Source: Planctomycetota bacterium
GTDB lineage: Bacteria > Planctomycetota > UBA1135 > GCA-002686595
Length of the DNA: 14,206 nt
Reading direction: 5' to 3'
NCBI GenBank assembly: GCA_004296785.1
Contig: SCVU01000329.1
Span: forward strand, 1-14,206
Below, piece by piece: positions 1 through 6,418 of the stretch. A model generated the notes under the pieces. That model saw only the letters and a list, made by a program, of their open reading frames with translations, had not been told where the DNA came from and did no database searches. The translations under genes were made by a program, and so were the position numbers. The stretch's first letter is position 1. The number at the start of each line of letters is the position of its first letter.

Positions 1-129
1 CTCGTGCCGGAGGACGTGGCCGATGCGATCGCGTGGGTGCTGACGCGGCCGCCGCACGTCAACGTCGGCGAGCTCGTGCTGTGGCCGACGGCGCAGGCGT
101 CGACGACCAAGGTGCACCGCAAGTCGTAG
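1..129 (+). CDS. SDR-family NAD(P)-dependent oxidoreductase, YdfG-like, C-terminal end only
   Basis: Frame 1 is open from the window edge to a TAG at 127-129 and gives 42 residues; the start and catalytic core lie outside the window. The tail reads PEDVADAIAWVLTRPPHVNV, then ELVLWPTAQ and ends KVHRKS. This matches the C-terminus of the YdfG-type short-chain dehydrogenases (E. coli YdfG, an NADP-dependent 3-hydroxy acid / serine dehydrogenase), where a PEDV helix precedes a 'PxHVNI' strand and a 'PTxQ...VHR' tail. The Rossmann glycine motif and the YxxxK site cannot be seen, so cofactor and substrate are inferred from the tail alone. The gene converges with the fur-like gene; one base separates the two stop codons, leaving no room for a separate terminator. 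Confidence 0.8.
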   Translation, partial: LVPEDVADAIAWVLTRPPHVNVGELVLWPTAQASTTKVHRKS

Positions 130-130
130 C

Positions 131-643
131 TCAGCGGTGCTCGTGCTGCGCCTGCAGCGGCGCGCGCGACGCCGCCGCAGCGCCGCCGTCGCGCGCACCC
201 CGGCGCTTGCGCGCGCAGCCGCGGCAGTAGCCGGACAGCTTGAGCACGTGGCTGACGAGCTCGAAGCCCAGGCGCGCGCAGTTCTGGCGCTGCAGCTCCT
301 CGATGCGCTCGTCGCTGAACTCCTCGATCTTGCCGCAGGCGAGGCACACGACGTGGTCGTGGTGGCGGTGGCCGAGCACGTGCTCGTAGACGAGCTCGCC
401 GCCGCCGGCGTCGAGCGACTCGAGGAAGCCGCCCTCGACGAGCAGCGACAGCGTGCGGTACACGGTCGCGCGCGAGACGGACGGACCCGACTCGGCCTTG
501 AGCCACAGGTACAAGCGCTCGGCGCTGAAGTGCTCGTGCGTCGAGAACGCGCGGTCGAGGCAGCGCCGGCGCTGCGTGGTCAGCTTGAGACCGCGCTGGC
601 GCAGGAAGTCCTCGAAGGCCTTGTGGATCGCGGCGAGGTGCAC
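131..643 (-). CDS. Fur-family metal-responsive transcriptional regulator
   Basis: The 170-residue product has the Fur layout. An N-terminal winged helix contains the recognition-helix signature SRATVYRTL (residues 57-65), preceded by HFSAERLY (38-45). It is followed by HHDH (94-97), then CLAC (100-103) and CRGC (140-143). The two CxxC pairs are the structural Zn site of many Fur, PerR and Zur proteins, and His38, the region around Glu87-His88 and the HHDH cluster are likely regulatory metal ligands. The sequence does not decide between iron, zinc and peroxide sensing. Residues from 144 form a basic, alanine-rich tail ending in QAQHEHR, longer than the usual Fur C-terminus. Translation starts at GTG 643-641, without a visible Shine-Dalgarno but with TAGCGT six bases upstream. 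It lies 33 bp downstream of purD on the same strand, so read-through from purD is possible. Confidence 0.9.
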   Translation of the reverse strand: MHLAAIHKAFEDFLRQRGLKLTTQRRRCLDRAFSTHEHFSAERLYLWLKAESGPSVSRATVYRTLSLLVEGGFLESLDAGGGELVYEHVLGHRHHDHVVCLACGKIEEFSDERIEELQRQNCARLGFELVSHVLKLSGYCRGCARKRRGARDGGAAAASRAPLQAQHEHR

Positions 644-649
644 GGTGTG

Positions 650-655
650 ACGCTA
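650..655 (-). promoter_or_regulatory. Candidate -10 box (TAGCGT) for the fur-like gene, implying a leaderless mRNA
   Basis: TAGCGT fits TAnnnT and ends six bases before the GTG start, where transcription would begin on or next to the start codon. No Shine-Dalgarno is visible and no TTGACA-like -35 was found 16-18 bp upstream. It is one of a set of similarly placed boxes in this window. Confidence 0.35.
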
Positions 656-676
656 GCCGATGCGGCGGTCCGAGCG

Positions 677-1999
677 CTAGAGCACGTCCCCCGACTCGCC
701 GTGGCTGTCCGGCGGCCCGACCGGGGCGCGCTCGCGGCGCAGCCCGATGTCGCGTCGGAAGAACGCGCCCTGCCAGCGCACCAGGCCGCAGGCCTCGTAC
801 GCCTTCGCGCGCGCCTCCTCCACGTCGGCGCCCAGCGCGGTCACGCACAGCACGCGGCCGCCGCTCGTCACGAGCGCCTTGCCCTGCTGCTTCGCGCCGG
901 CGACGAAGGCGACGACGTCGCCCACCGCGTCGGCCTTCTCGAGCCCGAGGATCGGATCGCCCTTGCGGTACTCGCCCGGATACCCCTCGGCGCACATCAC
1001 GACGCCGATGCACACGCGCGCGTCCCACTCCGGCGGCTCCATGTCGGCGAGCTTCCCGTCGGCGGCCGCGACGAGGTACGGCACGAGGTCGCTCTTGAAT
1101 CGGCGCACGAGCACCTGCGTCTCCGGATCGCCGAAGCGGCAGTTGAACTCGAGCACGCGCGGCCCGCCGTCGTTGACCATCAGGCCGGCGTAGAGCAGGC
1201 CCTGGAACTCGACCTCCTCGATCGTCAGCGCGTGCAGCGTCGGCAGCAGCACGCGGCTCTCGATCTGCCGCATCAGCCGCCGCGTGACCCACGGCGCCGG
1301 CGACAGCACGCCCATGCCGCCGGTGTTCGCGCCGGTGTCGCCGTCGCCGACCTGCTTGTGGTCGATCGCGGGCTCGAAGATCAACAGGCCGCGGCCGTCG
1401 GTGATCGACAGCACCGAGACTTCCTGTCCGTCGAGGAACTCCTCGACGACGATCTGCTCGCCCGCCGCGCCGAGCTTGCGCTGTTCCATCAGCGTGTCGA
1501 CGACCGCGCACGCCTCGCGCGCGTCCGCGCAGACGAACACGCCCTTGCCCGCGGCGAGGCCGTCGGCCTTGACGACCTGCGGCCAGTACTTGCACGACTC
1601 GAGGTAGCCCTTGGCGCTGCCGGCGCGGTCGAAGCGCTTGTAGCCGCCGGTCGGGATCCGGTGGCGCTCGAGGATCTCCTTCGCGTACAGCTTGCTGCCC
1701 TCGATGCGCGCGCCGCGCGCGCCCGGGCCGAACACGCGCACGCCGCGCTTGCGCAGCTGATCGGCGAGCCCGAGCACGAGCGGCTCCTCCGGCCCGACGA
1801 CGACGAGGTCCGGCTTCTCGCGCTCGGCGAGCTCGACCAGGCGCTGCACGTCGTTCGCCGCGATCTCGACGTTGCGCGCGAGCTTTGCGGTGCCCGGATT
1901 GCCCGGCGCGCAGACGATCTCCTGCACGAGGGGCGAGGACTTGATCTTCCAGACGAGCGCGTGTTCGCGCCCGCCGCCGCCGACGACGAGGACTTTCAT
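677..1999 (-). CDS. purD: Phosphoribosylamine--glycine ligase (GAR synthetase)
   Basis: This enzyme joins 5-phosphoribosylamine and glycine using ATP, an early step of de novo purine synthesis, in the cytoplasm. The 440-residue product opens with MKVLVVGGGGREHAL, the PurD N-terminal signature. It continues with FGPGARGARIEGSK (90-103), the ATP-grasp segment KADGLAAGKGVFV (144-156), and EEFLDGQEVSV (186-196). The glycine-rich loop DHKQVGDGDTGANTGGMG (213-230) follows, then LEFNCRFGDPETQ (283-295) with its metal and phosphate ligands. All domains are intact and the length is only slightly above the usual 420-430. I chose ATG 1999-1997 because it begins the conserved sequence. The reading frame stays open for 42 more codons upstream, but that stretch is Arg/Ala-rich and resembles no PurD. 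The gene is divergent from tRNA-Pro and precedes the fur-like gene. Confidence 0.97.
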   Translation of the reverse strand: MKVLVVGGGGREHALVWKIKSSPLVQEIVCAPGNPGTAKLARNVEIAANDVQRLVELAEREKPDLVVVGPEEPLVLGLADQLRKRGVRVFGPGARGARIEGSKLYAKEILERHRIPTGGYKRFDRAGSAKGYLESCKYWPQVVKADGLAAGKGVFVCADAREACAVVDTLMEQRKLGAAGEQIVVEEFLDGQEVSVLSITDGRGLLIFEPAIDHKQVGDGDTGANTGGMGVLSPAPWVTRRLMRQIESRVLLPTLHALTIEEVEFQGLLYAGLMVNDGGPRVLEFNCRFGDPETQVLVRRFKSDLVPYLVAAADGKLADMEPPEWDARVCIGVVMCAEGYPGEYRKGDPILGLEKADAVGDVVAFVAGAKQQGKALVTSGGRVLCVTALGADVEEARAKAYEACGLVRWQGAFFRRDIGLRRERAPVGPPDSHGESGDVL

Positions 2000-2055
2000 G
2001 TGGGTTGCAGCGCGCGGCGCCCGACGCGTTCGTGATCGAGCGCCGCGAGCCGCGC

Positions 2056-2061
2056 ATTCTA
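2056..2061 (-). promoter_or_regulatory. Candidate -10 box (TAGAAT) for purD
   Basis: TAGAAT on the minus strand is one mismatch from TATAAT and lies 56 bp upstream of the purD ATG, in the short AT-containing part of an otherwise GC-only intergenic region. It would give a leader of about 50 nt. No convincing -35 is visible. It abuts the palindrome at 2060-2076. Confidence 0.35.
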
Positions 2062-2076
2062 GCGCGCGGCGCGCTA
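2060..2076. repeat. 17-bp palindrome between divergent purD and tRNA-Pro promoters, possible operator
   Basis: TAGCGCGC-G-GCGCGCTA has perfect 8-bp arms around one base. Its left end overlaps the minus-strand -10 candidate (2056-2061) and its right end overlaps the plus-strand -10 candidate (2075-2080). A protein bound here would cover both. In so GC-rich a sequence part of the symmetry may be chance. Confidence 0.4.
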
Positions 2077-2080
2077 TCCT
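2075..2080 (+). promoter_or_regulatory. Candidate -10 box (TATCCT) for tRNA-Pro and the downstream CDS
   Basis: TATCCT is the only -10-like hexamer seen on the plus strand upstream of the tRNA. It would start transcription near 2087, leaving a 5' extension of about 49 nt for tRNA processing. No -35 is recognisable. Confidence 0.25.
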
Positions 2081-2135
2081 CATCGGCCCAGAAACTTGCG
2101 CAGCCACACGCGCTGCACAGCGCACTCCACCTCCT

Positions 2136-2209
2136 CGGGGAGTACCTCAGTTGGTTAGAGGGGTGGTTTTGGGTGCCACCAGCCGCGGGTTCGAGTCCCG
2201 CCTCCCCGA
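2136..2209 (+). tRNA. tRNA-Pro, anticodon UGG
   Basis: A complete 74-nt cloverleaf. The acceptor CGGGGAG pairs with CTCCCCG, giving the C1-G72 pair with A73 that is characteristic of bacterial tRNA-Pro. The D stem is CCTC/GAGG with loop AGTTGGTTA. The anticodon stem GTGGT/GCCAC closes on a T-G wobble, with loop TTTGGGT. The T stem is GCGGG/CCCGC with loop TTCGAGT. The anticodon TGG is at 2170-2172 and reads CCA and, by wobble, other CCN codons. The 3' CCA is not encoded: bases 2210-2212 are CCC, so the tRNA needs CCA-adding enzyme. Confidence 0.95.
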
Positions 2210-2239
2210 CCCCTTCTCGCTTCCACTCTCGCGTCGTCC

Positions 2240-2716
2240 ATGAATCTCTCCCTGCTCTTCGCCGAGTACATCAGCGTCCACCCGAACGGCTTCTTCTCGC
2301 TGCTGAACGGCGGCATCAACGCGCTCGCGGCTCAACCGGTCAACGACAAGGGCCAGCAGCCGAACTTCAACGGCCACCTGCTCGTGCGCATCGAGTCGCG
2401 GCCCGAAGAGGGCGGCAAGCACGCGCTCAAGCTGCGCCTGCAGGACCAACAGAACGCGCTGCTCGTGCCGGAGATCACGGTGAACTTCGAGACGCCCGCG
2501 CAGCCGGCGCTGCCAGTCAATCTCGCGCTCGCGATCCCGATCCCGCTGAAGAAGGGCAACTACGCGTTCATCGCGGAGGTCGACGGGAAGAAGCTCGCGC
2601 ACTGGCCGCTTGCGATCGTCGAGCAGCAGCAGAAGCCGGCCGGGCCGGCCGCGACGCCGACTCCGAACCCGTGGGGCAATCCCGCGGGCTTCGGCAGCAA
2701 GCTGCCGCAGGCGTAG
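2240..2716 (+). CDS. DUF6941-like small protein of unknown function
   Basis: The 158-residue product begins LLFAEYISVHPNGFFSLLNG. The pattern 'short strand, acidic residue, xxPxGxxxLxxGG, then an alternating beta region' resembles the DUF6941 family, whose members are small, soluble and uncharacterised. I recognise it by shape, not by a catalytic motif. Middle segments (HLLVRIESRPEEG, ALKLRLQDQQNALLVP, GNYAFIAEVDGKKLAHWPLAI) look like a beta-sandwich, and the last 25 residues are a Pro/Gly/Ala-rich tail. There is no signal peptide or membrane segment. The ATG at 2240 has no Shine-Dalgarno, and the 30 bases after tRNA-Pro are pyrimidine-rich without any TAnnnT box. Transcription probably continues from the tRNA. 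It converges with the DUF2339 gene; stop codons are 6 bp apart. Confidence 0.75.
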   Translation: MNLSLLFAEYISVHPNGFFSLLNGGINALAAQPVNDKGQQPNFNGHLLVRIESRPEEGGKHALKLRLQDQQNALLVPEITVNFETPAQPALPVNLALAIPIPLKKGNYAFIAEVDGKKLAHWPLAIVEQQQKPAGPAATPTPNPWGNPAGFGSKLPQA

Positions 2717-2722
2717 CGGCGT

Positions 2723-5302
2723 TCAACCGCGCGACCCGCGCGGGAACACGAAGCGCTGGTAGACCCAGCCGATCGCGATCGCGCAGACGCCCAGGCCGAG
2801 GAAGCTCGCGACCCGCCACAGGTCGCGCAGCTCCGACAGGTCGTAGAGGAACACCTTCGCGATCACGACGAGCATCACGACGAGCGACGCCCAGCGCAGC
2901 AGCGCGCTGCGCGTGCGGATCCCCAGACCGAGCAACACGGCGCCGTACGCGAGCCACGCGGCCGAGTACGCGTAGGTCTCCGCCGCGGTGCCCGCGCCGG
3001 AACCGAGCAGCGTGCCGCGGAAGCCCTGCCGCACTTCGAACGTGACGAGCATGAACCCGAATCCGAGCGCGACGACGCTGGCGAGCGCGCTCGCGATCCG
3101 CCACCCACAGGCGCGCAACGCGAACGCAACCGCGCACCAGCCGGCGAGCGGCAGGCCGACGATCACGAGCAGCGCGTTGAAGATCGGCCACTCGCCGACG
3201 CGCTCATGCGTCCACAACGAGCCGCGACCGTACAGTCCAATCAGATTGACGAGCAGCGCGCCGGCGCACGCGACGAGTGCGAGCACTCGCAGCACGCTCC
3301 GCGGCCATACCTGCGTGACGCGCACGGCTGCGGCGGCCGCGGCGAGCCATGCCGCCGCCCACAGCCCGCTCTCGCGCGCGCCGATCCCTGCGTCCAGGCA
3401 CTGCATCAGCTCGAGGCCCGGGTGGAACAGCGCGCGGACCTCGAAGCATGCCAGCACACAGGCGGCGACGAGCGCCGCGCACGCGAACACTTCAGCCAGA
3501 TCCGCGCTGCCCGCGCGCACGAGCTGCCGCGCCGCGATCACCGCGACGCACACCGGCACGCCGTAGCCGAACAGCAGCCAGCCGGAGAGGTGCTCGTGCG
3601 GCGGCTCGACGAGGAACGGAGCGCGCGCAAGCTGCGCCGCGCACGCGACGAGCAGCGCCAGCGCGACCCGGCGAAGCGCCGGCACGCGCAGCCGCGCGCT
3701 GAGCGCGAGCACGCACGGGATCTCGAGCGCGACGGCCGCGGCGATCCACTCGCGGCGCAGCGCGAACCCGAGCGCGAGCGCGACGGCCGCGCTGGCGCCG
3801 GCGCAGTACGCGGCAAGCGCGCCCGCGTGGCGATCCGACGCGCCGCGCCGGCGCAGCGACGCCGCGGCGGCCGCCGCGCAGGCGACTGCGATCGCGAACG
3901 CCGCGAGCGCCCACGCGAACTCGGTCCACTCGGCCTCGGGAAGTTCCCACCACGCAAGCAGCAGGTGCCCGAGCAGTGCACAGACCGCGAGCGCGGCGAA
4001 GGCTCCCTCGTTGCGACCGCGCGAAGCGCCGACGTACGCGCACAGCGCGGTCGCGACGCCGAACGCGACCGCGAGCCACGCGCCGTGCGCGGGCGACAGC
4101 GCCCCGCCGTGGTGCGCGGACGCCAACGCAGCGAGCGGAGCGGCGAGGCCGAGCCACGCGAGCGCGTGCTCGCTCTCGCGCATGCGCGCGAACACGATCA
4201 GGCCGAGGCTCGCGCAGCCGAGGTACGTCCAGTCGATCGCGCTGAAACCGCCGGCACTGAGCGCGCCGCCGCGCACGAGCAGCACGAGCAGCGGCAGGAC
4301 CGCGAACGCCGTGACGGCGCGCAGCGCCGTCCACCCGCCGTCCCCGCCCGCGCCGCGCGCCGTCGCGAACGTCAGCGCGAGCGAGCCGAGCAGGTACGGC
4401 CCGAGCCACGGCGAGCGCGCGGCTTCGAGCGGCCCGAACAGCCACACCGCCGACCACGCCAGCGCCGCGCCGACCGACAGCCAGCCGATCCACTCCCAGC
4501 GGCGCGCGCGAGCGAGGAACAACAGCGCGCCCTGCAACACGAGGCACCACGCGAGCAGCGGCAGCGCGCGCGGCTCCTGACTTCCGAGCAGCGCGGGCGT
4601 GATGAAGCCCCCGGCGAGCCCGAGCAGTGCGACCGCGGGACCCTGGCGCAGCGACAACCAGATCGCGAGCGCGGTGAGCGCGATCATCAGCGCGAAGCCG
4701 GTGACCGGGCCGATCAGTCCGTACAGGTGAACGGATGCGAGCAGGCACGCGAACAGGTCGCACACGCCGGCCGCGCTGACCGCCGCGCCGAGGTTGCGGC
4801 CGCGCCAGCGCTCGCCGAGCGCGAGCAGCGCGATGCCGAGCAGCACGCCGAGCGCGACGCGCACGGTCGGCGAGAGCAGGTTGCGATCGATCGAGTACTT
4901 GACGAGGAGGACGCCGCCGCACGCGAACGCGATCGCGCCGATCCAGACGTAAAGGCGCGAGCCGACGCGCTCCTCGAGCGAGATCTGCGGCGGATCAGCG
5001 CGCGGCGCCGCCGGAGCGGGCGCGAACTCCGGCGCGCGTGGCGGCGTGGGATCCGGCGCGTGTGTCGCAACCGGCGCTGGCGCTGCTGGTGCGGCGACGA
5101 CGGGCAGGACGCGAACCGGCGCCGGTTCCGATGCTGGGGTCGGTGCCGCGGTCGGCGCCGGCGCGCTCGGCTCCGCGCGCCGCGACGACTCCAGTCGGTC
5201 GAGCCGATGGCGCAGCTCCCCCACCGCGCGCCGCAGCTCCTCGCTCTGCGCGCGCGCTTGCAGCGCGAGGATGATCGCGGTGACGAGCAGCGCGAGCGGC
5301 AC
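2723..5302 (-). CDS. DUF2339 family polytopic membrane protein
   Basis: From GTG 5302 the product has 859 residues. An N-terminal hydrophobic stretch (about 1-15) leads into a charged, probably coiled-coil segment (18-43) and a Pro/Ala linker (44-105). Next comes the DUF2339 signature: LEERVGSRLYVWIGAIAFACGGVLLVKYSID spread over 109-139, then RVALGVLLGIALLALGERWR (148-167) and a GGFITPALLGS-type turn (231-241). The rest is about 20 or more hydrophobic helices to the C-terminus. The family is an inner-membrane protein of unknown function, common in Gram-negative bacteria and usually 800-1000 residues, so this copy is full length. GTG 5302 cuts into the first membrane helix. The frame is open back to 5354 through hydrophobic codons but contains no ATG, GTG or TTG there, so the true start may be an ATC at 5332-5330 (see findings). 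It is divergent from the beta-helix gene. Confidence 0.9.
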   Translation of the reverse strand: MPLALLVTAIILALQARAQSEELRRAVGELRHRLDRLESSRRAEPSAPAPTAAPTPASEPAPVRVLPVVAAPAAPAPVATHAPDPTPPRAPEFAPAPAAPRADPPQISLEERVGSRLYVWIGAIAFACGGVLLVKYSIDRNLLSPTVRVALGVLLGIALLALGERWRGRNLGAAVSAAGVCDLFACLLASVHLYGLIGPVTGFALMIALTALAIWLSLRQGPAVALLGLAGGFITPALLGSQEPRALPLLAWCLVLQGALLFLARARRWEWIGWLSVGAALAWSAVWLFGPLEAARSPWLGPYLLGSLALTFATARGAGGDGGWTALRAVTAFAVLPLLVLLVRGGALSAGGFSAIDWTYLGCASLGLIVFARMRESEHALAWLGLAAPLAALASAHHGGALSPAHGAWLAVAFGVATALCAYVGASRGRNEGAFAALAVCALLGHLLLAWWELPEAEWTEFAWALAAFAIAVACAAAAAASLRRRGASDRHAGALAAYCAGASAAVALALGFALRREWIAAAVALEIPCVLALSARLRVPALRRVALALLVACAAQLARAPFLVEPPHEHLSGWLLFGYGVPVCVAVIAARQLVRAGSADLAEVFACAALVAACVLACFEVRALFHPGLELMQCLDAGIGARESGLWAAAWLAAAAAAVRVTQVWPRSVLRVLALVACAGALLVNLIGLYGRGSLWTHERVGEWPIFNALLVIVGLPLAGWCAVAFALRACGWRIASALASVVALGFGFMLVTFEVRQGFRGTLLGSGAGTAAETYAYSAAWLAYGAVLLGLGIRTRSALLRWASLVVMLVVIAKVFLYDLSELRDLWRVASFLGLGVCAIAIGWVYQRFVFPRGSRG

Positions 5303-5350
5303 GCCGACGAACAGCAGGATCAGGATCTCGATGCCGGGCTCTCCGCGAGG

Positions 5351-5356
5351 AGACTA
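5351..5356 (-). promoter_or_regulatory. Candidate -10 box (TAGTCT) for the DUF2339 gene
   Basis: TAGTCT fits the CTAGnnT pattern seen before other genes here. Transcription would begin near 5344, at the GGAG (5344-5341) that lies 8 nt before the putative ATC start. Its TAG is also the in-frame stop that bounds the N-terminal extension. Confidence 0.3.
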
Positions 5357-5359
5357 GCG

Positions 5360-5378
5360 CGCGGGCGCAACGCCCGCG
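5360..5378. repeat. Inverted repeat between divergent DUF2339 and beta-helix genes
   Basis: CGCGGGCG-CAA-CGCCCGCG has perfect 8-bp arms and a 3-base loop. It sits between the two divergent -10 candidates, where an operator or the -35 regions would be. No T-run follows, so it does not look like an intrinsic terminator and no gene ends into it. Confidence 0.4.
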
Positions 5379-5403
5379 AGCCAACCGGCCGGCGCGGCCG
5401 CGC

Positions 5404-5409
5404 TAGACT
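5404..5409 (+). promoter_or_regulatory. Candidate -10 box (TAGACT) for the beta-helix gene, implying a leaderless mRNA
   Basis: TAGACT (within CTAGACT) ends six bases before the GTG at 5416, where the transcription start would coincide with the start codon. No Shine-Dalgarno is present. No -35 is visible upstream. Confidence 0.4.
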
Positions 5410-5415
5410 CGCTGC

Positions 5416-6414
5416 GTGCCCCGCGCTTCGCCCTGCCGGCGGCTCTCGCTCTCGCTCGCGCTCGCGGGCGTCGCCCACGCGACCGACTTCTACGTTGCCC
5501 CCGGCGCAAGCCTCCAACTCGCGATCGACGCCGCGCAGAACGGCGACCGCGTGCTCGCGCAGCCCTGCACCTACGTCGAGACGATCGACTTCCACGGACG
5601 CGCGATCGAGCTGATCGGCCTCGGCGGCGCGACCGCGACGCGCATCGTCGCGCCGGCGCCGGGCACGAGCCTCGTGCGCTTCCACTCCGGCGAGGGTGCC
5701 GCTTCGGTGCTGCAGGGCTTCGCGCTGCTCAACGCGAGTTCGCCCGACGGCTACGGCGGCGCGATCAGCTGCCTCGCCAGCGCGGCGGCGCCGATCGCCG
5801 CACCGACGATCCGCGACTGCGTGCTGCGCCAGTGCAGCGCGCGCTACGGCGGCGGCGCGGCCGGCGCAGGCGCCGGCCTGTATGCGGAGGCGAGCGGCGT
5901 CGTGCTCGAGCGCTGCAGCCTGCTCGGCAACCTCGCGGATCAACCGCTCGGCCAGGGCAGCGGCTGCCTGCACGGCCCGATCCGATTGCGCCACTCGATC
6001 GCGTGGGGCAACAGCGCGCCGCAGTTCGGCGGCACGCCGGCACCGAGCGCGGACCTCGGCGGCTTCCAGGCGCTGCGCGTGCTCGCGGGAGATGTGCACA
6101 CGGGCCAGCTCTACCTCGTGCTCGGGTCGCTCTCGGGCATGGCGCCGGGCATCCCGGTCGGCGCGTGGACCGTGGCGCTCGCGTTCGACGCGTACACCTC
6201 GTTCACGCTCGGCTCGCCGAATCACGCGCCGCTCAGCGCGTCGCTCGGCGTGCTCGGCCCCGACGGACGCGCGGAAACGCTGCTGTCGATTCCGCCGGGG
6301 CTCGTCGGTGCGCTCGCCGGAACGACCGCGCACCACGCGGCGGTCGTCATCGATCTCGCCGGGCCCGCGGTCGTGTTCGCGACGAACGCGGAGCCGCTGG
6401 CGCTGCTGCCCTAG
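5416..6414 (+). CDS. Secreted right-handed beta-helix protein with shared C-terminal module
   Basis: The 332-residue product has a signal peptide (residues 1-22, Arg-rich start, hydrophobic LSLSLALAGVA, cleavage likely after AHA). SLQLAIDAAQNGDRVLAQP (32-50) then TYVETIDFHGRAIELIG (52-68) is the usual opening of exported pectate-lyase-like beta-helices, normally 'IQxAIDxAxxGDTVxVxPGxY'. Helix coils continue to about 205. RHSIAWGN (192-199) resembles the 'NSIxWGN' coil of choice-of-anchor-Q type proteins. Paired cysteines occur (119, 135, 140, 167, 184). No lyase catalytic triad is evident and the helix is short. Residues about 217-332 form a separate module homologous to the end of the convergent FG-GAP protein (LxLGSLxGxAPG, PNHAPLSxSLGVL). 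The start is GTG 5416; there is no Shine-Dalgarno. Function unknown; a structural or surface role is inferred. Confidence 0.85.
   Translation: MPRASPCRRLSLSLALAGVAHATDFYVAPGASLQLAIDAAQNGDRVLAQPCTYVETIDFHGRAIELIGLGGATATRIVAPAPGTSLVRFHSGEGAASVLQGFALLNASSPDGYGGAISCLASAAAPIAAPTIRDCVLRQCSARYGGGAAGAGAGLYAEASGVVLERCSLLGNLADQPLGQGSGCLHGPIRLRHSIAWGNSAPQFGGTPAPSADLGGFQALRVLAGDVHTGQLYLVLGSLSGMAPGIPVGAWTVALAFDAYTSFTLGSPNHAPLSASLGVLGPDGRAETLLSIPPGLVGALAGTTAHHAAVVIDLAGPAVVFATNAEPLALLP
6215..6233 (+). repeat. 19-bp inverted repeat, left copy (within beta-helix gene)
   Basis: CGCCGAATCACGCGCCGCT is found again, inverted, at 6603-6621. Both copies encode PNHAPL of the shared C-terminal module in their own gene. 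The midpoint of the pair is 6418, within the 4-bp gap between stop codons. Confidence 0.85.
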
Positions 6415-6418
6415 TCGT

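Noticed and set aside
137..2035. 632-codon plus-strand open frame opposite fur and purD
   Set aside because: It overlaps two well-recognised genes on the other strand. The translation is Arg/Ala/Val/Leu-rich without any domain. High GC makes stop codons rare on the antisense strand.
2000..2125. 42-codon N-terminal extension of purD
   Set aside because: It is Arg/Ala-rich with no resemblance to PurD, and it covers the probable promoter and palindrome. The conserved MKVLVVGGGGREHAL begins at 1999.
2147..2602. Minus-strand frame ending RRDSNPRLVAPKTTPLTN
   Set aside because: The ending is antisense tRNA-Pro translated, a common annotation artefact; the rest is antisense of the DUF6941-like gene.
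3206..5614. 802-codon plus-strand open frame opposite the DUF2339 gene
   Set aside because: The translation is dominated by Arg, Ala, Glu and Gln from complementing hydrophobic codons. It is a mirror of the membrane protein and continues into the beta-helix gene out of frame.
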